From Clostridiales bacterium (GTDB lineage Bacteria > Bacillota > Clostridia > Monoglobales > WRBX01): 50,229 nt of DNA. Below, piece after piece: positions 18,244 through 27,491 of this stretch. The stretch lies in NCBI GenBank assembly GCA_031261985.1, contig JAISIR010000009.1, positions 1 to 50,229 on the forward strand, given 5' to 3'. A program made the position numbers and the translations under genes. Each line of letters begins with the position of its first letter. The stretch's first letter is position 1. The notes under the pieces were generated by a model. The model worked only from the letters and a program-made list of their open reading frames with translations, had not been told where the DNA came from and made no database searches.

Positions 18244-18579
18244 ATGGCTAAAAATACAACAAACCAAAAAACGCAACAAACTTACACCGCAAATCCAATG
18301 AACACTTTACAATTTATACCTACTCCTAAGAAAAATGCTCAAGATATAGTGGCATTAGTTAAACAAAGTGGTAAAACAGTTGGTTACAAGCTTTCAAACG
18401 GTCAAACCGTTCAAAAACCTCAAGCAATTTCTATGGCAAAAACAGGCGATATCAAGGGTGTTGGTGTTGCAACTCGTAACGGTGCAGAGTATCTTAAATC
18501 TCTTCCCAACCAAAGCGGCAACAACAATCTTGACGATTTACCAACCGAATCTGCTTCTCAATATCAAAACTTTCAGTAA
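18244..18579 (+). CDS. DUF3892 domain protein
   Basis: A 111-residue small protein whose centre and C-terminus (DIVALVKQSGKTVGYKLSNG, then GDIKGVGVATRNGAEYLKSLP and NNLDDLP) match the DUF3892 pattern common in Firmicutes. The function is unknown. The N-terminal 30 residues are polar and Gln/Thr rich. AAAGGAG precedes ATG. It lies 27 bases after uvrC and ends before a strong terminator, so it may close the HPr-uvrC operon. Confidence 0.8.
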   Translation: MAKNTTNQKTQQTYTANPMNTLQFIPTPKKNAQDIVALVKQSGKTVGYKLSNGQTVQKPQAISMAKTGDIKGVGVATRNGAEYLKSLPNQSGNNNLDDLPTESASQYQNFQ

Positions 18580-18645
18580 AGTTAGTATTTTGCGATAAGT
18601 TAAAGTAAGGTAGTAATTTGCAGCAAGTAATAATTTAAGTTGCCC

Positions 18646-18684
18646 AAGTCAAGGCAGGATATCTTCCCGCCTTGACTTTTTTAT
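18646..18684 (+). terminator. Intrinsic terminator after the uvrC operon
   Basis: AAGTCAAGGCAGG (18646-18658) pairs with CCCGCCTTGACTT (18666-18678) with one mismatch, followed by a T-run. Confidence 0.88.
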
Positions 18685-18803
18685 AAGCAATTATTATGTA
18701 ACAATTGCAAAAATTTTCATTTTATTCCTTTATATTATTAGAATTGCCGCCGATAACCCTGGTTAATCTATTAGTATGTATATATAAAGAAGGTGCCATC
18801 GGC

Positions 18804-19916
18804 ATGAAAAAAACTCTAAAAAACTTAATTAAAACCAATATAAATCACACATATAAACTACAAAATTTTGCTAAACATAATATATCAAGCATCGCAAAAA
18901 TAATGGCTATTCTTATATTTGTTAACGCAATTATCTTCAGTCAAGTTCCGCAATCCGTTTTACCAACCAATGCAGTCGCGCAAGAAGAAATCAAGTTGGT
19001 TCCATGTGGCGACCCAGTTGGGATAAATATAGATATCGGCGGCATTATGGTAGTTGGTGTGGCCGATGTAATTAGTAATAATAAATATATCAGTCCTGGT
19101 AAAAAAAGCGGGATAAAACTTGGCGATATAATCATTTCTGTAAACGGTCAAGAAGTTAAACTGTTAGATGACTTTTTAGAAATCATTGAAAACAGCAATG
19201 GCGAGCAGCTAAATTTAGTAGCAAAACGCGGGAATAAAGATAAAAAATTAGTCGTCCAACCTGTTTTAGAAGACGCCACCAACTTGTACAAAGTAGGCAT
19301 TTGGGTGCGCGATAGCAACGCAGGAATCGGAACTCTCACCTACTTTAACCCTCAAAACAATACGTTCGGCGCGCTTGGTCACGCGGTTGTAGATGGCGAC
19401 ACCGGTAAGAAAGTTGAGTTAGACAGCGGAAGCCTATTTAATTGTTATATTAACAGCGTTAAAGAGGGTGTAAAAGGCGAGCCAGGCGAGCTTAAAGGTA
19501 CTTTTATGCTAAACGAAATAACGGGCACGATAGAATCTAATAACTCGCATGGTGTATTTGGCGTTTTAGATGAAAGCTACAAAACTACTCTTAATAATAA
19601 GGCTCTCCCAATTGCTAAGCAGGATGAGGTAATCGAGGGTGATGCTACAATTTTATGCAGCGTAAACAGCAATGTAGTAAGCGAGTATAAAGTAAAAATC
19701 GATAAAATATACAAAAATAGCATCGATAAAAATAAGGATATGATTATAGAAATTACCGACCCTAGTTTGCTTGATAAAACAGGCGGAATTGTGCAAGGCA
19801 TGAGCGGCAGCCCTATAATTCAGAACGAAAAAATCATCGGTGCCATCACGCATGTGTTAATTAACGACCCTGCAAAAGGCTATGGAACTTTCATTAATAA
19901 TATGCTAGAGAAATAA
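18804..19916 (+). CDS. spoIVB: SpoIVB peptidase
   Basis: Serine peptidase of family S55 which, during sporulation, activates sigma-K processing across the outer forespore membrane. A membrane anchor (IAKIMAILIFVNAIIFSQV) is followed by a PDZ domain (SPGKKSGIKLGDIIISVNGQ) and the peptidase domain with His in GALGHAVVDGDTG and Ser in GGIVQGMSGSPIIQNEKIIG. About 370 residues. The ATG at 18804 is chosen because GAAGGTG precedes it; sequence further upstream is not family-like. Confidence 0.94.
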   Translation: MKKTLKNLIKTNINHTYKLQNFAKHNISSIAKIMAILIFVNAIIFSQVPQSVLPTNAVAQEEIKLVPCGDPVGINIDIGGIMVVGVADVISNNKYISPGKKSGIKLGDIIISVNGQEVKLLDDFLEIIENSNGEQLNLVAKRGNKDKKLVVQPVLEDATNLYKVGIWVRDSNAGIGTLTYFNPQNNTFGALGHAVVDGDTGKKVELDSGSLFNCYINSVKEGVKGEPGELKGTFMLNEITGTIESNNSHGVFGVLDESYKTTLNNKALPIAKQDEVIEGDATILCSVNSNVVSEYKVKIDKIYKNSIDKNKDMIIEITDPSLLDKTGGIVQGMSGSPIIQNEKIIGAITHVLINDPAKGYGTFINNMLEK

Positions 19917-19954
19917 TATCTCTATAAATTAGTTATTTTAAATTGTAAATAAAT

Positions 19955-19983
19955 TTGACAAAGTTCTACAAAAGGTGTATAAT
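19955..19983 (+). promoter_or_regulatory. Sigma-A promoter of typA
   Basis: Exact TTGACA (19955-19960), 17-base spacer, exact TATAAT (19978-19983), about 50 bases before the typA start. Confidence 0.9.
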
Positions 19984-20031
19984 AGTTAGATATGATTATA
20001 TTAAACCACAATTTTTAAGAGGAGAATTTTT

Positions 20032-21846
20032 TTGACTAGGAAAGATTTACGTAACATAGCAATTATCGCCCATGTAGACCATGGCAAAACCACACTTGTA
20101 GACGAGCTTTTAAAGCAAGGCGGCATTTATAGAGATAATCAAGAAGTAGCCGATAGAGTTATGGATAACAACGCATTAGAGCGCGAGCGTGGCATAACAA
20201 TTTTAGCTAAAAACGCCAGCGTAAACTATAAAGATGTTAAAATTAACATTGTCGATACCCCAGGGCATGCCGATTTCGGCGGCGAGGTAGAACGCATTTT
20301 AAAAATGGTAAATGGCGTTATTCTATTGGTAGATGCAGCCGAAGGAACCATGCCTCAAACTCGTTTCGTTCTAGAACGCGCGCTTGCCCTTCAACATAAA
20401 ATTATAATTGTAGTTAATAAAATCGACCGCCCAGATGCGCGTTGTGACGAAGTTGTCGATGAGGTTTTAGAACTATTAATAGAACTTGGTGCAAGCGATG
20501 AACAATTGGATAGCCCTATAATTTTCGCTTCAGGTCGCGCAGGTGTTGCATCTAGCTCGCCCGATGTCGAAGGCGAAAATCTAGACGTCCTTTTTGATAC
20601 AATTTTAGATTATATCCCTGCCCCAAAAGGTGAGGAAAAAGGCGATTTGCAGCTGCTAATTTCTGCAATTGATTACAACGAATACGTAGGCAGAATCGCC
20701 ATTGGTCGCATCGACCGCGGCTCTATCCAGCAAAATCAGGACGTAACAATTTGCGATTTCCACCATAATCACGACGGATATAATGGCAAAGTTGTGAATA
20801 TATATTCTTTTGATGGCACTGGTCGCAACTCAATCGAATCTGCCATGGTCGGCGATATCGTTTGTGTTTCAGGAATCGAGAACATCACAATTGGCGATAC
20901 CATTTGCGCAACAAATAATGCCGAGCCACTAGAGTTCGTTAAAATAGGCGAACCCACGCTTGAGATGACTTTCGCGGTTAACGATAGCCCATTTGCAGGT
21001 CAAGTTGGTAAATTTGTCACTTCTCGTCAAATTCGCGATAGGCTTATCAAAGAAACCCTAAAAGATGTTTCTTTAAAAATTAATGATGGCGATACCCCCG
21101 ATAGTTTTAAGGTAGCAGGACGTGGCGAAATGCACCTTTCTATATTAATCGAAACTATGCGCCGCGAGGGCTACGAATTTTCCGTCAGCATGCCTCAAGT
21201 TATTTATAAAGAGGTTAATGGCGTAAAAAATGAGCCCGTCGAACGCGTTGTTATTGATGTGCCAGACGAAAGCGTTGGAAGCGTTATGGAAAAACTAGGC
21301 GCACGCAAGGCAGATTTAATCGATATGGCTGCAAATAACGGGCGCACCAAGCTAGAGTATGTCATCCCTTCACGCGGACTTTTTGGCTATAGAAGCGAAT
21401 TTTTGACCGATACTCGCGGCGAAGGAATTTTAAGCACAATTTTCGATAGTTATCAACCATTTAAAGGCGATATTTCTAGACGTAGTCAAGGTTCACTTGT
21501 CGCGTTCGAGGCTGGCACCGCCGTCGCTTATGGATTATTCAACGCTCAAGCCCGCGGCGCGCTCTTTATCCCTGCTGGTACCGAGGTTTACGAAGGAATG
21601 GTTATCGGCAGATGTCCAAAAGAAGGCGATTTAGTCGTAAATGTCTGCAAAAAGAAGCAGCTTACTAATACTCGCGCATCGGGCAGTGACGATGCTTTAC
21701 GCCTTGTTCCGCATAAAAACTTAAGTCTAGAAGAATCAATTGAGTTCTTAGCCGAAGATGAACTTTTAGAAGTTACGCCCGATTCTTATCGATTACGCAA
21801 GAAAATTCTAGATAAAAACTTGCGCGCAAAAGCAAATAGAAAGTAA
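20032..21846 (+). CDS. typA: Ribosome-associated GTPase TypA/BipA
   Basis: Translational GTPase linked to ribosome assembly and stress responses. G1 [11 protein letters not shown]2 around [12 protein letters not shown]3 [14 protein letters not shown] and G4 NKIDRPDAR are intact, followed by EF-Tu-like domain 2, the EF-G-like domains, and the BipA-specific C-terminal domain ([32 protein letters not shown]). 604 residues. It uses a TTG start with AGAGGAG upstream. Confidence 0.97.
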   Translation: MTRKDLRNIAIIAHVDHGKTTLVDELLKQGGIYRDNQEVADRVMDNNALERERGITILAKNASVNYKDVKINIVDTPGHADFGGEVERILKMVNGVILLVDAAEGTMPQTRFVLERALALQHKIIIVVNKIDRPDARCDEVVDEVLELLIELGASDEQLDSPIIFASGRAGVASSSPDVEGENLDVLFDTILDYIPAPKGEEKGDLQLLISAIDYNEYVGRIAIGRIDRGSIQQNQDVTICDFHHNHDGYNGKVVNIYSFDGTGRNSIESAMVGDIVCVSGIENITIGDTICATNNAEPLEFVKIGEPTLEMTFAVNDSPFAGQVGKFVTSRQIRDRLIKETLKDVSLKINDGDTPDSFKVAGRGEMHLSILIETMRREGYEFSVSMPQVIYKEVNGVKNEPVERVVIDVPDESVGSVMEKLGARKADLIDMAANNGRTKLEYVIPSRGLFGYRSEFLTDTRGEGILSTIFDSYQPFKGDISRRSQGSLVAFEAGTAVAYGLFNAQARGALFIPAGTEVYEGMVIGRCPKEGDLVVNVCKKKQLTNTRASGSDDALRLVPHKNLSLEESIEFLAEDELLEVTPDSYRLRKKILDKNLRAKANRK

Positions 21847-21858
21847 ATATTTTTTCTC

Positions 21859-21885
21859 TTGACATTTGCGCTTACATATTATAAA
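21859..21885 (+). promoter_or_regulatory. Possible promoter of the efflux operon
   Basis: TTGACA (21859-21864) and TATAAA (21880-21885) lie just after typA but with a short 15-base spacer, so this is a weak candidate. Confidence 0.35.
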
Positions 21886-21927
21886 CTTAAGACATATCAA
21901 TCATTTCAAACCATTGGAGAATTAGGC

Positions 21928-23196
21928 ATGAAAATAGGCAAATTCAAAATCAAAACATGGCAAATAATAGTGGCAATCGTCGCTTTAGTTATAATTTTTA
22001 TGCTGTTTAGGTCTTGCAGCAATATGTCCGGCATTAATTATAAAGAAGAGACCGCTCAAGCACGTAACATCACAACATATTACTCTTTCTCTGGCAATAT
22101 CGACGCCGAGGACAAGCAAAACATGGTTTCTACCAACGCCTTAACTATCGATAAAATTTATGTCAACGAGGGCGATTCCGTAAGAATCGGTCAGCCTCTT
22201 TATAAGTTAGATACTTCCGATATTGTCAACAATGTTTCGCAAGCTCAAGCATCTGTCGAAATTGCAAGCGTAGCTTACGAGCAAGCGCAAACAAGCGGAC
22301 GTGACCAAACAATTACCCAGGCAACTTCTAACTTTAGCCAAGCGCAGCAAGCATTTAGCGATGCGCATACTAATTTAGATAGATTAACCACGCTTTATAA
22401 CAATGGTGCAATAACTTTAGCCGAGCTTCAGCAGGCGCAATCTACCTTTAACAATGCTCAATCTCAGCTAAACAGCGCGCAAGTTGCATACGATAGTGCT
22501 TCAACAACTGCCAGCCAAAACATCCGCACCGCTAAGGCACAATTAGACCAGGCAAACGCTGCCCTAAGCTCTGCTAAGGATGCACTAAGCGATAGAACCA
22601 TTACCGCCAAGGTAAACGGAATCGTTAGCGAAATTTACGCAAAAGAAAATCAAGTTCTTAAAATCAACGACCAAATAATGGACGTTGTCGACTATAATTC
22701 GCTGGTTTTAAAAGCAAAAATCGACGAGTACGAAATCCCCTCGCTTAGCATTGGCAAAGTGGTTGATGTGTATATCGACGCGTTTGATAAAAATGTTGCC
22801 GGCACTGTAACCAAAATTTCCGACCAAGCAACTACCGAGGGCGATTTATCCTACTTTATTGCTACTATTAAGCTAGACGCTGATGCCGACTTAAAAATTG
22901 GGCTTTCGGTAGAGGCTAAAGTTCCTAATGATGTGTCCGAAAACGTAGTTTCCCTTACCTCCAACGCAATTTCGTACGAAAAAACTTCAAAACCTTTTGT
23001 ATATGTAAAATCTGGCGATAAAATGCTAAAACGCACAGTAGAAGTTGGCAATACAGATGGCGAATATGTCGAGATTGTATCTGGCGTAGAAAATGGCGAA
23101 ACCGTGTATATACCTAGGATTTTAAGCGAGCAAGAAGAAGAAATGGTAGAAATACACAATAATTTTGAAGATGCCTCGGAAGATAGCGAAAATTAA
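21928..23196 (+). CDS. MacA/HlyD-type membrane fusion protein
   Basis: Extracytoplasmic adaptor of an ABC efflux pump. The N-terminal anchor (WQIIVAIVALVIIFMLF) is followed by a lipoyl-like half (IDKIYVNEGDSVRIGQPLYKLD), a long Ala/Gln-rich coiled-coil hairpin (about 75-200) including AQLDQANAALSSAKDALSDR, and beta-barrel and C-terminal domains (TITAKVNGIVSEIYAKEN). The start at 21928 is chosen for the membrane segment. The next gene begins 12 bases downstream. Confidence 0.88.
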   Translation: MKIGKFKIKTWQIIVAIVALVIIFMLFRSCSNMSGINYKEETAQARNITTYYSFSGNIDAEDKQNMVSTNALTIDKIYVNEGDSVRIGQPLYKLDTSDIVNNVSQAQASVEIASVAYEQAQTSGRDQTITQATSNFSQAQQAFSDAHTNLDRLTTLYNNGAITLAELQQAQSTFNNAQSQLNSAQVAYDSASTTASQNIRTAKAQLDQANAALSSAKDALSDRTITAKVNGIVSEIYAKENQVLKINDQIMDVVDYNSLVLKAKIDEYEIPSLSIGKVVDVYIDAFDKNVAGTVTKISDQATTEGDLSYFIATIKLDADADLKIGLSVEAKVPNDVSENVVSLTSNAISYEKTSKPFVYVKSGDKMLKRTVEVGNTDGEYVEIVSGVENGETVYIPRILSEQEEEMVEIHNNFEDASEDSEN

Positions 23197-23208
23197 GGAG
23201 ATTTCTTC

Positions 23209-23907
23209 ATGAACGAAATTTTGTCAATGAAAAACATAATTAAAAGTTATCATATGGGCGACGAAGACCAAATTATCCTAAAAGGCATCAATTTTTCGGT
23301 TAACAAGGGCGAGTTTGTATCCATTTTAGGTCCTTCTGGTAGCGGCAAAAGTACCATGATGAACATTATCGGCTGCCTAGATAAGCCTACCTCTGGCGAA
23401 TACAAGCTAAATGGCGAGTCAATCGATAACCTTTCCGAAAAAGAACTTGCCCATATTCGTTCACGCGAAATCGGCTTTATTTTCCAGTCCTTCTTCCTGC
23501 TTTCGCGGCTTAACGCCCTGCAAAATGTCGAGCTTCCGCTTATATATTCTGGCATTTCTCCAGCCGACAGAAAAACCCGCGCCCTCGAGATGCTCGAAAA
23601 AGTTAAACTTACTAACAAAATCCACAACTTCCCTAATCAGCTTTCTGGCGGTCAGCAACAACGTGTCGCAATCGCACGCGCCCTTGCAAACTCCCCAACT
23701 ATTCTATTAGCCGACGAGCCAACTGGCGCGCTCGACCAAAAAACTGGACACGCTGTTATGGAGCTATTTAAGGCACTCCACGCCGAGGGTCACACAATAA
23801 TTATGATTACTCACGATGAGCATATAGCAAAAAATGCCACTAGAATCGTTAAAATTCTAGACGGAAATTTATACGAAGCAGACGATGAAATACCTGATGT
23901 TGACTAG
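23209..23907 (+). CDS. ABC transporter ATP-binding protein, MacB/LolD type
   Basis: ATPase of the same transporter. Walker A GPSGSGKST, Q-loop FIFQSFFLL, signature LSGGQQQRVAIARAL, Walker B ILLADEPTGALD and the H-loop in MITHD are all intact. 232 residues with AAGGAG before ATG. It is flanked by the adaptor and the FtsX-like permease. Confidence 0.95.
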   Translation: MNEILSMKNIIKSYHMGDEDQIILKGINFSVNKGEFVSILGPSGSGKSTMMNIIGCLDKPTSGEYKLNGESIDNLSEKELAHIRSREIGFIFQSFFLLSRLNALQNVELPLIYSGISPADRKTRALEMLEKVKLTNKIHNFPNQLSGGQQQRVAIARALANSPTILLADEPTGALDQKTGHAVMELFKALHAEGHTIIMITHDEHIAKNATRIVKILDGNLYEADDEIPDVD

Positions 23908-23948
23908 CTTTTTGAATTAAACCGATACCTATAGAAAGGAATGAACAA

Positions 23949-25151
23949 ATGTTTTTAGAAAACATAAAAATGAGCCTACAAAACGTAGTCAATAACAAAA
24001 TGCGTTCATTCCTAACCGCGCTTGGCATAATCATAGGCGTTGCCTCGATAATTTCGCTTATCACAATAATGCAAATCGCCACCAACTCTATCACTACACA
24101 GTTCAACGATTTAGGCGCAGGCAAGCTTGTCGTTTCTGCCCCCGGCACTCCGCTTAAAAAAGGTCTTACCGACCGTGACTTGCAAACTATCTCTCAAATT
24201 CAAGGAGTTACCGCGGTTTCTCCCACCCTCTCGCTTCAGGCAACAGCGGTTCGTGGCAATATAGTCGAAGAAAACATCACCCTAGAAGGCAAAAGTAACA
24301 TTTATTTTGACCAGAATGCCGATATTGTTGCCCTTGGTCGCCCGCTTACAAAAATCGACGGCGAGAATAAAGCTCTAGTTTGCGTTATAAATACCGATTT
24401 ACAGCAACTTCTCTTTTCTAACGACGACCCAATCGGCAAGCAACTGCAAATTAAAGACATCACATATACCGTCGTGGGCGTGCTAGACCCTACCGTTGCG
24501 GGCGATGTTATGAACATGGTTTCTCAACAACGCGGCACAAATAATTCCGACGGCAAAGCCATTATCCCCTATCAAACCGCCATGGTTGTTGCAGGCATTC
24601 GCGGCATTACTAGCTTAGAAGTTATAATCGACGACCCCGATAATAGCACGCAAATCTCTAACAATTTAGAAGTTGCCCTTAAACAAGCGTTTAACGATAA
24701 AGATAACAGCTACTCGATTATAAATATGGATAGCTTAATTGAAACGATGAACACAATGCTCTCTATGATGACCTCGCTTTTAGTAGGAATCGCCTCGATT
24801 GCGCTACTTGTAGGCGGCATTGGGATAATGAACATGATGCTCGTCTCGGTTACCGAACGCACGCAAGAAATCGGTCTGCGCAAAGCCTTAGGCGCAAAGC
24901 CTATCCAGATTCAAACACAATTCATCATCGAAAGCATATTCCTCTCGCTTCTCGGCGGAATACTCGGCTTAATTTTAGGTCTATTAATCTCGTTTGTCGC
25001 CTCGCGCGCTATGGATTTAGACTTTATAGTTAGTGCCAGCGCAATAATTTTAGGCTTAGGCTTCTCAGCAGGTGTCGGCATAGTTTTTGGTTGGATGCCC
25101 GCGCGCAACGCAAGCCGCCTAAACCCAATCGATGCCCTTCGCAGCAATTAA
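23949..25151 (+). CDS. ABC transporter permease, MacB/FtsX type
   Basis: The N-terminal transmembrane helix after NKMRSFLTALGIIIGVASI leads into a large extracytoplasmic MacB-type domain (about 45-260) and three C-terminal helices, with the conserved GIGIMNMMLVSVTERTQEIG and LRKALGAKP motif. 400 residues, full length. Likely exports a peptide, antibiotic or other amphiphile; the substrate is not visible. Confidence 0.94.
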   Translation: MFLENIKMSLQNVVNNKMRSFLTALGIIIGVASIISLITIMQIATNSITTQFNDLGAGKLVVSAPGTPLKKGLTDRDLQTISQIQGVTAVSPTLSLQATAVRGNIVEENITLEGKSNIYFDQNADIVALGRPLTKIDGENKALVCVINTDLQQLLFSNDDPIGKQLQIKDITYTVVGVLDPTVAGDVMNMVSQQRGTNNSDGKAIIPYQTAMVVAGIRGITSLEVIIDDPDNSTQISNNLEVALKQAFNDKDNSYSIINMDSLIETMNTMLSMMTSLLVGIASIALLVGGIGIMNMMLVSVTERTQEIGLRKALGAKPIQIQTQFIIESIFLSLLGGILGLILGLLISFVASRAMDLDFIVSASAIILGLGFSAGVGIVFGWMPARNASRLNPIDALRSN

Positions 25152-25241
25152 CCGATAGCATTTACATTATGGAAATTAACAGACACGCTTAAATTTCCAC
25201 CTATAATTTTATATTAAATTCTAACCCTTGGAGTAAAAATT

Positions 25242-26450
25242 ATGTTAACTAACTCGAAAAAACTAAATAATCAGTCATGCGTACTTAAAACTATAAGTAT
25301 CTTCATAATAATCGCAATAACTCTCTCTTTTATGCCATTTAACCCTGAAAATTCCAAGGTTTTTGCCGCTACTGAACAAGCCTCAAATATCGAAGCTTTA
25401 CCTATCGAAAATAACACATTAAATATCACCTTAAACCAAGCAATTACCTATATGACAGCCAATAGTTCCGCCATAAAAACCGCCCAACTTCAAATAGATG
25501 CCGCACAAATAAATTACAACGATGCAAATTTCGATTATAAGCAGGCTAATTCTAACGATTCACGCGGCTCAACCCTAGAATTTGCCAAAGTTAAAAATGG
25601 AGTTTATTTAAAAACTGCCGAGATGAACCTTAATATAGCTAAAAAATCTCTCGACGATGTAAAATATCAAGTAACTTCCGATATTAAGAACAAGTATTAC
25701 ACCTTAAAATCTACCATTCAAAAGTTAGATAAAGCCAATATTGCATATTCGTACGCAAATGAGAATTTATGGATAGTTAAATGTAAGTTTAACGTTGGCA
25801 CCGCCTCAATTATCGATGTCCTGCAAGCCACCATCACCAAGGCTCAAGCCAAGCAAAATTGCAACACTATAACGCGCGATATCGATTACGCTAAAAAGGC
25901 TATAAATACCGCCCTAAAAATACCTCTAGAAACTAACATCGTCCCCACAGATAGCATCCAAACGCCTGATATTTCCTCGGTTAAATCGCCAAACGATGCA
26001 ATCAACGACGAGGTTATAGCTAACCAAACCGATGTTTATAAGTCAACTTTTCAAGCGCAAATTGACGAGCTTACATTTAAAGTTACCTCAGGAATTTACA
26101 CGCCTAACACTTTTATTTATAAAAACGCCGAGCTTGCAATGTCTACGACTAACCAAACCCTAGCAAATGCCAAAGATTCTGCCACGCTTAACATTTACAA
26201 AGCGTATAACGATTTAAATAATGCGTTTGATGCCATCGAGGTTTCTAAACAAAACGAAGATATGTTAAACCAAAATTATAGCAATTTGCAAATTAAATAT
26301 GAGCAAGGCATGGTGCTAATCGGCGAGGTAAATAATGCAATCGCCAACTTAAAAGACGCGCAAATTCAAACGGAAAACGCAATTTTAAACTACATCTTAG
26401 CATTTGATAATTACAATCATCTAATTACCCTGCCAAATAGTGCAGAATAG
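25242..26450 (+). CDS. TolC-like outer-membrane-factor family protein
   Basis: A signal peptide or anchor (ISIFIIIAITLSFMPF) precedes 350 residues of helical repeats. Each half carries the TolC-type pattern: ITLNQAITYMTANSSAIKTA, AEMNLNIAKKSLDDVKYQV, and in the second half YKAYNDLNNAFDAIEVSKQN and YEQGMVLIGEVNNAIANLKDAQ. It lies 90 bases after the permease. TolC proteins form outer-membrane tunnels in Gram-negatives; in a single-membrane sporeformer it probably acts at the cell envelope with the adaptor. That role is inference. Confidence 0.75.
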   Translation: MLTNSKKLNNQSCVLKTISIFIIIAITLSFMPFNPENSKVFAATEQASNIEALPIENNTLNITLNQAITYMTANSSAIKTAQLQIDAAQINYNDANFDYKQANSNDSRGSTLEFAKVKNGVYLKTAEMNLNIAKKSLDDVKYQVTSDIKNKYYTLKSTIQKLDKANIAYSYANENLWIVKCKFNVGTASIIDVLQATITKAQAKQNCNTITRDIDYAKKAINTALKIPLETNIVPTDSIQTPDISSVKSPNDAINDEVIANQTDVYKSTFQAQIDELTFKVTSGIYTPNTFIYKNAELAMSTTNQTLANAKDSATLNIYKAYNDLNNAFDAIEVSKQNEDMLNQNYSNLQIKYEQGMVLIGEVNNAIANLKDAQIQTENAILNYILAFDNYNHLITLPNSAE

Positions 26451-26510
26451 CTTTTTTATAAAGGTTTACAAACCACAATAATTGTTAAAAATTTTAAAGA
26501 GGTGTAAATC

Positions 26511-26897
26511 ATGGACGATATAAAGCAAGTAATTTCCACACCAAATGCGCCCGATGCAATTGGTCCATACTCGCAAGCTATTAAAATCGACGGTCTTATG
26601 TTTCTATCGGGTCAAATCCCTATAAACCCTGCAACTAACACGGTTATAGAGGGCGATATCACCGCGCAAACTAATCAAGTTATGTCAAATATTAAATCAA
26701 TTTTACAAAGCCAAGGCTCAACGCTGCAAAACATAGTTAAAACCACAATTTTCTTGACTAATCTTAATGATTTTCCTATAGTCAACGAAGTCTATGGCTC
26801 GTATTTTCCTAACAATCCACCTGCCAGAAGTTGTCTTCAAGTTAGCGCGCTTCCTAAAAATGTAGCGATAGAAATTGAGGTAATTGCTGCGTTATAA
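26511..26897 (+). CDS. ridA: RidA family 2-iminopropanoate deaminase
   Basis: Hydrolyses reactive enamine/imine intermediates formed by PLP enzymes. 128 residues with APDAIGPYSQAIK, LMFLSGQIPINP, VKTTIFLTNLNDF, the active-site Arg in PPARSCLQV and IEIEVIAAL at the end. AGAGGTG precedes ATG. Confidence 0.95.
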   Translation: MDDIKQVISTPNAPDAIGPYSQAIKIDGLMFLSGQIPINPATNTVIEGDITAQTNQVMSNIKSILQSQGSTLQNIVKTTIFLTNLNDFPIVNEVYGSYFPNNPPARSCLQVSALPKNVAIEIEVIAAL

Positions 26898-26963
26898 TTC
26901 GTTTGCGAACAACAAACAAATATCAAGCAAATATATATAATTACACTTTAAGGAGTGATTAAT

Positions 26964-27488
26964 ATGGGTAAAAATTTTAAAAAAGGTTTTGGCATCGCTT
27001 TAGGTGTTGCATCGGCGTTTTTAGTAGCGTACGCAGCAAAATTAATCGTTAACGACATTAACAACATGGTCGACGAGACTTCTGAATTTGACGAACGCGC
27101 TAAAAAATGGTTCAAGCAAAAAAAGGAGTATTTTAAAGGCTTAATCGATGAGAAAAATATGCAAATAGCCGAGATTTCCGACAAATTAAAAGAAGATGTA
27201 ATTAAAGAAATCGACGACATCAAACGCAAGGCGTTAATCGAGAAGGCTACTCAAAAAATTGCCATATTAAAGGACGATATCAAGGATATCAGCGCGCAAC
27301 GCCGCCGCGAGTTCATCTATTTTTTACGCAAAATGAACGCTAGCGCAGTTGCCGATTTTGTGCGAAAAGCAGGCGTTAACATTAAAAAAAGTGCTAGCGA
27401 AACTTTCACTTGCAAAAAACCTCCAATGACGGATATGGATTTTGAGGTCGATTTCGACATCGATATAGACGACGAGGATATCGACTAA
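26964..27488 (+). CDS. Small membrane-anchored coiled-coil protein
   Basis: About 174 residues. A single membrane helix near the N-terminus (FGIALGVASAFLVAYAAKLIV) is followed by a charged helical region (about 45-150) and a very acidic tail (FEVDFDIDIDDEDID). It resembles YtxH-like proteins in shape but I cannot assign it. The ATG at 26964 is preferred over a GTG at 26955 because AAGGAG sits 8 bases before it. Three bases separate it from rsmA, so the two are likely co-translated. Confidence 0.7.
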   Translation: MGKNFKKGFGIALGVASAFLVAYAAKLIVNDINNMVDETSEFDERAKKWFKQKKEYFKGLIDEKNMQIAEISDKLKEDVIKEIDDIKRKALIEKATQKIAILKDDIKDISAQRRREFIYFLRKMNASAVADFVRKAGVNIKKSASETFTCKKPPMTDMDFEVDFDIDIDDEDID

Positions 27489-27491
27489 AAA

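Noticed and set aside
18705-18803. N-terminal extension of SpoIVB
   Set aside because: The upstream start lacks a ribosome binding site, and GAAGGTG precedes the ATG at 18804.
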